From positions 1 through 10,328 of the forward strand of contig JAOZLQ010000076.1 in the NCBI GenBank assembly GCA_029934755.1: a stretch of DNA of 10,328 nucleotides, given 5' to 3'. Origin of the DNA: Desulfuromusa sp. Its GTDB lineage: Bacteria > Desulfobacterota > Desulfuromonadia > Desulfuromonadales > Geopsychrobacteraceae. The translations under genes and the position numbers were made by a program. Within the stretch, counting starts at the first letter, position 1; every line of letters starts with the position of its first letter. The notes below the pieces were generated by a model. That model saw only the letters and a list, made by a program, of their open reading frames with translations. It ran no database searches and was not told where the DNA came from. Positions 5,703-10,328 of the stretch are shown here, piece by piece.

Positions 5703-7464
5703 AATAGCTAAAGACACATATCTGGTTGGGATAGGGGTATCACCGGGAATTGCTGTTGGTGAGGTCAGTTTGCTTGATCAACGACCTCTGGTTGATAAAT
5801 CCTTAATTGAGGCCATAGAGGTTGAGGCGGAATTATTGCGTTTTCGACAGGCCATCGACCGAGCTAGAGAGCAACTGCAAAAGATTAAACAGGCAGTTTC
5901 CAGACAACCGCATCTGCGTGAACATCTGTATATTCTTGATACCCATTTGCTTATTCTTGAAGATGAAATGCTGGTAGATGGTACGGAAAAAGAGATTCGT
6001 GCGCAGATGAACGCTGAAGGGGCTTTGACCCAAGTTCTTGAGCAACTACGTGCACTGTTTGACACTATTGATGATGAATATTTGCGGGAAAGACGTTCCG
6101 ATGTTGATGCTGTAGGAGAGCGATTGCTGCGGATATTGACGGGTGTTAGTGAGCGAACTATTGGGAACATAGGACGTAAATCTCTTGTCGTTGCACATGA
6201 TCTGTCTCCAGCTGAAACGATGCAAATGAACAGGTCAAATGTTCTTGGATTTATAACAGATAAGGGGGGACGAACGTCTCATACTGCGATTCTGGCACGT
6301 TCATTGGATATTCCAGCTGTTGTCGGTTTGGAATCTGTTACCTCAATGGTGTCTGAGCGGATACCGGTTATTATAGATGGTTCTACTGGGGTGGTTATTC
6401 TTAACCCGTCAGAAAAGACATTAAATGAGTATCTTAAGCGCAAACAATCTTATGAATATCTAGAACATGATCTTGAAAAGTACCGCGATCTTCCCTCTCT
6501 AACCACTGACCAGATTCATATCCCTTTGCGAGGCAATCTTGAGATTGCCAGTGATGTCGAGCAGGCTAAAAAACATGCTGCTGAAGGTATTGGTCTTTAT
6601 CGAACTGAATTTCTCTACCTTGGTCGAAGTGAACCGCCCGATGAAGAGGAACAATATCGATCTTATTGTGAGATTCTTAAACAGGTAGAAGGTGAGCCGG
6701 TTACGATAAGGACACTTGATATTGGTGGTGACAAATTTGTGCCTGAATTGAACTTGGAGGATGAAGCTAACCCGGCAATGGGGCTACGAGCAATTCGCTT
6801 TTCTCTCCATGAGGAGCGTCTGTTCAAAATTCAGCTGCGTGCGATATTGCGGGCTTCTAGTTGCGGTCACGTTCGGATTCTATTTCCGATGATCAGTGGG
6901 GTGGCAGAAATCCGGGCTTGTAAGAAAATTCTTTGTGACATTCAGGCTCAATTAGACCGAGAAGGAATTTCTTACGATCCTGATCTTGCCATTGGTATTA
7001 TGATTGAAACACCATCCGCCGTTATGATTGCTTCTTTATTGGCGCGTGAGGTTGATTTTTTTTCCATTGGAACAAATGACTTAATTCAATATTTTCTTGC
7101 TGTTGATCGGGGGAATGAGCATGTCGCTTATCTATATGATCCTCTTCATCCAGCAATTTTACGTGCGCTCAAAGCGACTTGTGATGCTGCCAACGATGCC
7201 GGAATCGAAATTTGTATTTGTGGCGAAATGGCAGGTGAATCTTTATATGCCTTGGTTCTCGTTGGGCTTGGATTCCATGAACTTTCTATGAATCCCGCTT
7301 GTGTTCCAAGGGTTAAACGGGTGTTGCGACAGGTTTCAAAGCAAGATGGTGAATCTCTGGTTGATAAGTTATTGTTATTATCGACCAGTAAAGAAGTTTC
7401 GACTGCGATTGAAAAAGAGATGCGGAGCCGGTTGCCTGATATTTTTGCGCAACCACTTATCTGA
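5689..7464 (+). CDS. ptsI: PTS enzyme I (PEP-protein phosphotransferase)
   Basis: A 591-residue cytoplasmic enzyme that autophosphorylates from phosphoenolpyruvate and passes phosphate to HPr His15. Order of parts: a GIGVSPGIAVG opening, a helical HPr-binding region to about 140, the phosphohistidine domain with His198 in GGRTSHTAILARS, then the PEP-binding barrel with GLYRTEFLY (302-310), DIGGDK (344-349), IETPSAV (439-445), SIGTNDLIQY (459-468) and the catalytic Cys511 in CICGEMAGE. Length is near the usual 575. There is no N-terminal GAF domain, so this is ordinary EI and not the EI-Ntr (PtsP) type. The TTG at 5689 is chosen because GAGG (5679-5682) is six bases before it; the ATG at 5683 directly abuts that GAGG. 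Either way the gene overlaps ptsH (by 14 or 20 bases). Confidence 0.96.
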   Translation: MGKIRIAKDTYLVGIGVSPGIAVGEVSLLDQRPLVDKSLIEAIEVEAELLRFRQAIDRAREQLQKIKQAVSRQPHLREHLYILDTHLLILEDEMLVDGTEKEIRAQMNAEGALTQVLEQLRALFDTIDDEYLRERRSDVDAVGERLLRILTGVSERTIGNIGRKSLVVAHDLSPAETMQMNRSNVLGFITDKGGRTSHTAILARSLDIPAVVGLESVTSMVSERIPVIIDGSTGVVILNPSEKTLNEYLKRKQSYEYLEHDLEKYRDLPSLTTDQIHIPLRGNLEIASDVEQAKKHAAEGIGLYRTEFLYLGRSEPPDEEEQYRSYCEILKQVEGEPVTIRTLDIGGDKFVPELNLEDEANPAMGLRAIRFSLHEERLFKIQLRAILRASSCGHVRILFPMISGVAEIRACKKILCDIQAQLDREGISYDPDLAIGIMIETPSAVMIASLLAREVDFFSIGTNDLIQYFLAVDRGNEHVAYLYDPLHPAILRALKATCDAANDAGIEICICGEMAGESLYALVLVGLGFHELSMNPACVPRVKRVLRQVSKQDGESLVDKLLLLSTSKEVSTAIEKEMRSRLPDIFAQPLI

Positions 7465-7502
7465 TTGATTAAGACTAAGAATAACGGAAAGGATATATAC
7501 CG

Positions 7503-8672
7503 ATGGCGATGACCGATTTTCTATTTACATCTGAATCAGTAGGGGAGGGACATCCCGATAAAGTTGCTGATCAGATTTCTGATGCTGTTCTTGATGCCAT
7601 ACTTGAGCAGGATCCTCAAGCTCGGGTGGCATGTGAAACATTAGTTACAACAGGCATGGCAGTTATTGCCGGTGAAATTACGACAACGGCCTACGCCGAT
7701 CTTCCAGCGATTGTTCGGCAGACTATTAAAGAAATTGGCTATAATGATTCAGCTATTGGATTTGATTATAAAACCTGTGCGGTACTGACTTCGATTGACC
7801 AACAATCTCCCGATATCTCTCAAGGGGTGAGTGAAGGAGAGGGTTTGTTTACAGAACAGGGTGCAGGAGACCAGGGGATAATGTTTGGTTTTGCCTGTAA
7901 TGAAACTCTTGAACTCATGCCCATGCCGATTACTTTTGCACATAAACTAATGCAGAAACTTGCCGATGTTCGCAAGAGTGGGGTGCTGAATTTCTTGCGT
8001 CCAGATAGTAAGTCTCAGGTGTCAATACAGTATATTAATGACCAACCAACCAGGATTGATACTGTCGTTATCTCGACCCAACATAACCCAGATGTGTCGT
8101 ATAATGATCTCAAGGAAGCAGTTATTGAAGAAGTGATTAAACCCATTCTTCCAGCGGATCTTCTCGATAACAAAACTCGCTACCTGGTTAATCCGACTGG
8201 CCGCTTTGTTGTCGGTGGTCCAATGGGTGATTGTGGTTTAACGGGTCGAAAAATTATAGTCGATACCTATGGTGGCCAAGGTTCTCATGGTGGCGGAGCT
8301 TTTAGTGGGAAAGATCCGTCAAAAGTTGATCGCAGTGCTTCATATATGGCGCGCTATATTGCAAAAAATATTGTCGCTTCCGGAATAGCACGGAAATGTG
8401 AAGTTCAGTTGGCCTATGCGATTGGAGTTGCCGAACCTGTTTCGGTTATGATCAATGCGTTTGGTACAGGGAAGATACCTTCAAATAAAATTGCAGAGAT
8501 CGTTCAAGATGAGTTTGATATGCGTCCGGCTGCAATTATTCAGCAGCTTGATTTGCTTCGGCCTATTTATCGACAGACCGCTGCTTATGGTCATTTTGGG
8601 CGAGAATTGCCGGGGTTTACCTGGGAATTAACTGATCGGGTTGATTCTCTCCGGTCTCGTGCCGGGCTCTGA
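7503..8672 (+). CDS. metK: S-adenosylmethionine synthetase
   Basis: A 389-residue cytoplasmic enzyme that makes S-adenosylmethionine from methionine and ATP, releasing phosphate and pyrophosphate. The N terminus has FTSESVGEGHPDK (8-20) with the active-site His17; the ATP-binding GAGDQGIMFGFA is at 120-131 and the phosphate-binding GGGAFSGKD at 263-271, followed by KVDRSASYMARYIAK. Length is standard and no key element is missing. GGAAAGGA at 7486-7493, nine bases before the ATG at 7503, supports this start over the in-frame ATG at 7509. It follows ptsI after 38 bases with no terminator and too little room for a SAM riboswitch, so it is probably the last gene of the PTS unit. A terminator hairpin lies downstream. 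Confidence 0.97.
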   Translation: MAMTDFLFTSESVGEGHPDKVADQISDAVLDAILEQDPQARVACETLVTTGMAVIAGEITTTAYADLPAIVRQTIKEIGYNDSAIGFDYKTCAVLTSIDQQSPDISQGVSEGEGLFTEQGAGDQGIMFGFACNETLELMPMPITFAHKLMQKLADVRKSGVLNFLRPDSKSQVSIQYINDQPTRIDTVVISTQHNPDVSYNDLKEAVIEEVIKPILPADLLDNKTRYLVNPTGRFVVGGPMGDCGLTGRKIIVDTYGGQGSHGGGAFSGKDPSKVDRSASYMARYIAKNIVASGIARKCEVQLAYAIGVAEPVSVMINAFGTGKIPSNKIAEIVQDEFDMRPAAIIQQLDLLRPIYRQTAAYGHFGRELPGFTWELTDRVDSLRSRAGL

Positions 8673-8697
8673 ATATAATACCTTGTTAATAAATTAT

Positions 8698-8730
8698 AAA
8701 GGGTGAGTCTCATGGATTCACCCTTTTCTT
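8698..8730. terminator. Bidirectional terminator between metK and aguB
   Basis: A 12-bp stem (AAAGGGTGAGTC at 8698-8709 with GATTCACCCTTT at 8715-8726, one G-U pair on the plus strand) encloses the loop TCATG. It is followed by T-rich TCTT on the plus strand and by an A/T-rich run with T-rich sense (ATAATTTATT) on the minus strand. It lies 25 bases after the metK stop and just past the aguB stop, so it can end transcription of both converging units. The rest of the 66-base gap holds nothing else I recognise. Confidence 0.8.
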
Positions 8731-8738
8731 ATTCGGAT

Positions 8739-9623
8739 TCAATCACGAAAGCGTTTTTGTAATTCATGATATTGATCAATGCGCCGATCACGGAAGAATG
8801 GCCAGATCTGGCGAACCCTTTCACTCTGGTCGAGGTCGATATCGATGCATAGAAGCTCTTCTTTATCTGCGCTGGCTTGAGCCAGGATTTCTCCCTGACA
8901 CCCAACAGCAAAGCTGCTTCCCCAAAAATCTATTCCACCGGCTGTCTGACTTGGATCGGCTTCAAAGCCGACCCGGTTGACTGCAATGAGGGGGATTCCA
9001 TTGGCAATTGCATGACCTTGTTGCACCACCATCCACGCTGCTAACTGGCGTTGTTGTTCCTCTGGTTTATCACTTTGGTCATATCCAATGGCAGTTGGGT
9101 AGATGAGTATTTCTGCCCCTGCCAATGCCATCATCCGGGCTGCTTCAGGATACCATTGATCCCAACAGATCAGGACTCCTAGTTTGCCGACTGAAGTTGT
9201 AATTGGATGAAACCCTGAATCTCCTGGAGTAAAATAGAACTTTTCATGGTAGCCCGGATCGTCTGGAATATGCATTTTACGATAGGTACCAGCAATGCTT
9301 CCGTCTTTTTCCAAAACCACGGCGGTATTATGATATAGCCCTGCTGCCCGTTTTTCAAAGAGTGAGATCACCAGAACAATCCCTGCTTCTTTGGCCAACC
9401 GGGCATATTTTTGGGTTGCTGCTCCCGGGATGGTTTCGGCAAGACCAAAATGAGTAACATCTTCTGTCTGACAGAAATAACGATTGCTGTGCAGTTCCTG
9501 TAGAATAACTAATTCAGCTCCTTGGGCTGCAGCCTGCAGAATCTGTTTGTAACTTTTATTAATATTATCCTCTGGATCAATTGAACAGTTTTGCTGTACT
9601 AACCCAATTTTTAAGGACTTCAT
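8739..9623 (-). CDS. aguB: N-carbamoylputrescine amidase
   Basis: A 294-residue cytoplasmic nitrilase-superfamily enzyme that hydrolyses N-carbamoylputrescine to putrescine, CO2 and ammonia. The catalytic triad is visible: Glu43 in LQELHSNRYFCQ, Lys116 in YRKMHIPDDPGYHEKFYFTPGD-type context (114 onward), and Cys153 in LICWDQWYPEAAR. The ELHSNRYFCQ and DDPGYHEKFYF segments are typical of AguB rather than general nitrilases. The frame is open upstream to 9695, but the ATG at 9623 is used because the conserved MKSLKIGLVQQN starts there and GGAG (9634-9631) is seven bases upstream. It overlaps the stop of the upstream aguA as ATGA, so the two are co-translated, which supports the agmatine-to-putrescine assignment. 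Confidence 0.94.
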   Translation of the reverse strand: MKSLKIGLVQQNCSIDPEDNINKSYKQILQAAAQGAELVILQELHSNRYFCQTEDVTHFGLAETIPGAATQKYARLAKEAGIVLVISLFEKRAAGLYHNTAVVLEKDGSIAGTYRKMHIPDDPGYHEKFYFTPGDSGFHPITTSVGKLGVLICWDQWYPEAARMMALAGAEILIYPTAIGYDQSDKPEEQQRQLAAWMVVQQGHAIANGIPLIAVNRVGFEADPSQTAGGIDFWGSSFAVGCQGEILAQASADKEELLCIDIDLDQSERVRQIWPFFRDRRIDQYHELQKRFRD

Positions 9624-10328
9624 GTCAGGACTCCGTGTGGGAGTTGCATGGTAATACAATGTAAAGAACCATGTTGTTTGATCAGTGCCTGACAATCAAT
9701 ACCAATAATTTCTCGGTCAGGGAAGACTTTTTCAAGAGTGTTGATGGCCAGAGTATCAGCAGGATCATTGTAGGTTGGAACGAGAACTGCCTTGTTGATG
9801 ATCAAAAAATTAGCATAGGATGCAGGTAAACGCTTGCCGTCATCATAACAGGCTTGTGGCCAAGGGAGAGGAATCAGTTGGTATGGCTGTCCGCTCCTAG
9901 TTTTGAATTGCCTAAGCCGCCGTTCCATTTCTTTAAGTGCCGGATAATGTTCATCTTTATTATGATTACAGCAAATATATAAGATTGTATCATTTGGACA
10001 CAACCGGGCCAGAGTGTCGATGTGTGAATCGGTATCGTCTCCGGCTAACCAGCCGTGGTCTAACCAGAGAAAATGGTCGAAGCCGAGGTGCTTGGAAAGT
10101 TCGATTTCAAGATTTATTTTGTTTAGTTGTGGATTGCGATTTGAGTTGAGAAGACATGTCGATGTTGTCAGTATTGTTCCACAACCATCACTTTCTATAC
10201 TGCCACCTTCTAGAACCAAGTCGATAGGACTTCTTCTTATGTTATTGAATATTCCTGTATTATGGAGGAGTTGTGTTGCTTGGTTGTCTTTGTCTGCGGT
10301 GAACTTAAACCCCCATCCATTAAAATTA
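9620..10328 (-). CDS. aguA: Agmatine deiminase (5' end outside window)
   Basis: The C-terminal 235 residues of a cytoplasmic PAD_porph-family enzyme that converts agmatine to N-carbamoylputrescine and ammonia. The frame remains open to the window edge, beginning FNGWGFKF, so about 100 residues including the start are missing. Seen in order: the FNGWG segment, VLEGGSIE (around 10219-10196), GDDTDSHIDTLARL with its catalytic Asp/His (His codon 10022-10024), a central PTYNDP, and the catalytic Cys in GSLHCIT (codon 9656-9658). The internal TTG at 10219 is not a start, because homologous sequence continues upstream. The Cys motif is the GSLHC type rather than the GGGIHC type of plant and Pseudomonas enzymes; other deltaproteobacterial and epsilonproteobacterial members look similar, from memory. 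Pairing with aguB makes the agmatine substrate likely. Confidence 0.9.
   Translation of the reverse strand, partial: NFNGWGFKFTADKDNQATQLLHNTGIFNNIRRSPIDLVLEGGSIESDGCGTILTTSTCLLNSNRNPQLNKINLEIELSKHLGFDHFLWLDHGWLAGDDTDSHIDTLARLCPNDTILYICCNHNKDEHYPALKEMERRLRQFKTRSGQPYQLIPLPWPQACYDDGKRLPASYANFLIINKAVLVPTYNDPADTLAINTLEKVFPDREIIGIDCQALIKQHGSLHCITMQLPHGVLT
9631..9634 (-). promoter_or_regulatory. Ribosome binding site of aguB
   Basis: GGAG on the minus strand, seven bases before the ATG at 9623. It lies inside the 3' end of aguA and decides the aguB start against the longer open frame that begins at 9695. Confidence 0.65.

Noticed and set aside
7465..7502. Possible SAM riboswitch before metK.
   Set aside because: The gap is 38 bases, too short for any SAM riboswitch class with an expression platform, and no suitable paired elements are visible.
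1..10328. Searched for mobile elements, CRISPR repeats, tRNA genes, phage defence genes and sigma-54 (-24/-12) promoters.
   Set aside because: No transposase, repeat array, tRNA-like fold or convincing TGGC-N-TTGC element was seen in the intergenic gaps; all open space is accounted for by conserved genes and two terminators.

Overview
The window is a compact, gene-dense stretch of bacterial chromosome of moderate GC (mid-40s % by eye). Nine complete genes and one complete/one partial gene pair are arranged as a long forward run (65-8672) facing a short reverse pair (9620-8739 and an edge-truncated upstream partner). The combination hpf - ptsN - hprK - rapZ - Man-family EIIA/B/C/D - HPr - EI - metK, together with the protein sequences, suggests a deltaproteobacterium (Desulfuromonadales/Geobacter-Pelobacter-like, with Desulfovibrio a more distant parallel). 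This placement rests on gene order and sequence style, not on a database search.

Forward run. A long-form ribosome hibernation factor (hpf, 65-613) comes first and is followed by a strong intrinsic terminator (625-665). Only 23 bases later starts ptsN (EIIA-Ntr), then hprK (HPr kinase/phosphorylase), rapZ (P-loop ATPase/RNA-binding adaptor), four separate subunits of a mannose-family PTS permease (EIIA, EIIB, EIIC, EIID), HPr and enzyme I. Most junctions are stop/start overlaps or gaps of a few bases, so 689-7464 looks like one transcription and translation unit. metK (S-adenosylmethionine synthetase) follows ptsI after 38 bases and probably belongs to it. A hairpin at 8698-8730 closes the run and can also serve the opposite strand.

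Reverse run. aguA (agmatine deiminase, 5' end beyond the window) and aguB (N-carbamoylputrescine amidase) overlap by ATGA and together convert agmatine to putrescine.

How it works together. Enzyme I takes phosphate from PEP and gives it to HPr His15. HPr can pass it to EIIA-Man (His9) and on through EIIB (His14) to a sugar crossing EIIC/EIID, or to EIIA-Ntr (His67) for regulation. HprK can phosphorylate HPr on Ser46, which is present, to restrain this flow. All residues needed for both phosphorylation circuits are intact. No sugar catabolic gene or transcription regulator lies beside the permease, so its substrate cannot be inferred here. The genes are all of known families; the unusual part is their assembly: a full permease inside a regulatory PTS/HprK/RapZ cluster, and a terminator placed just before ptsN.
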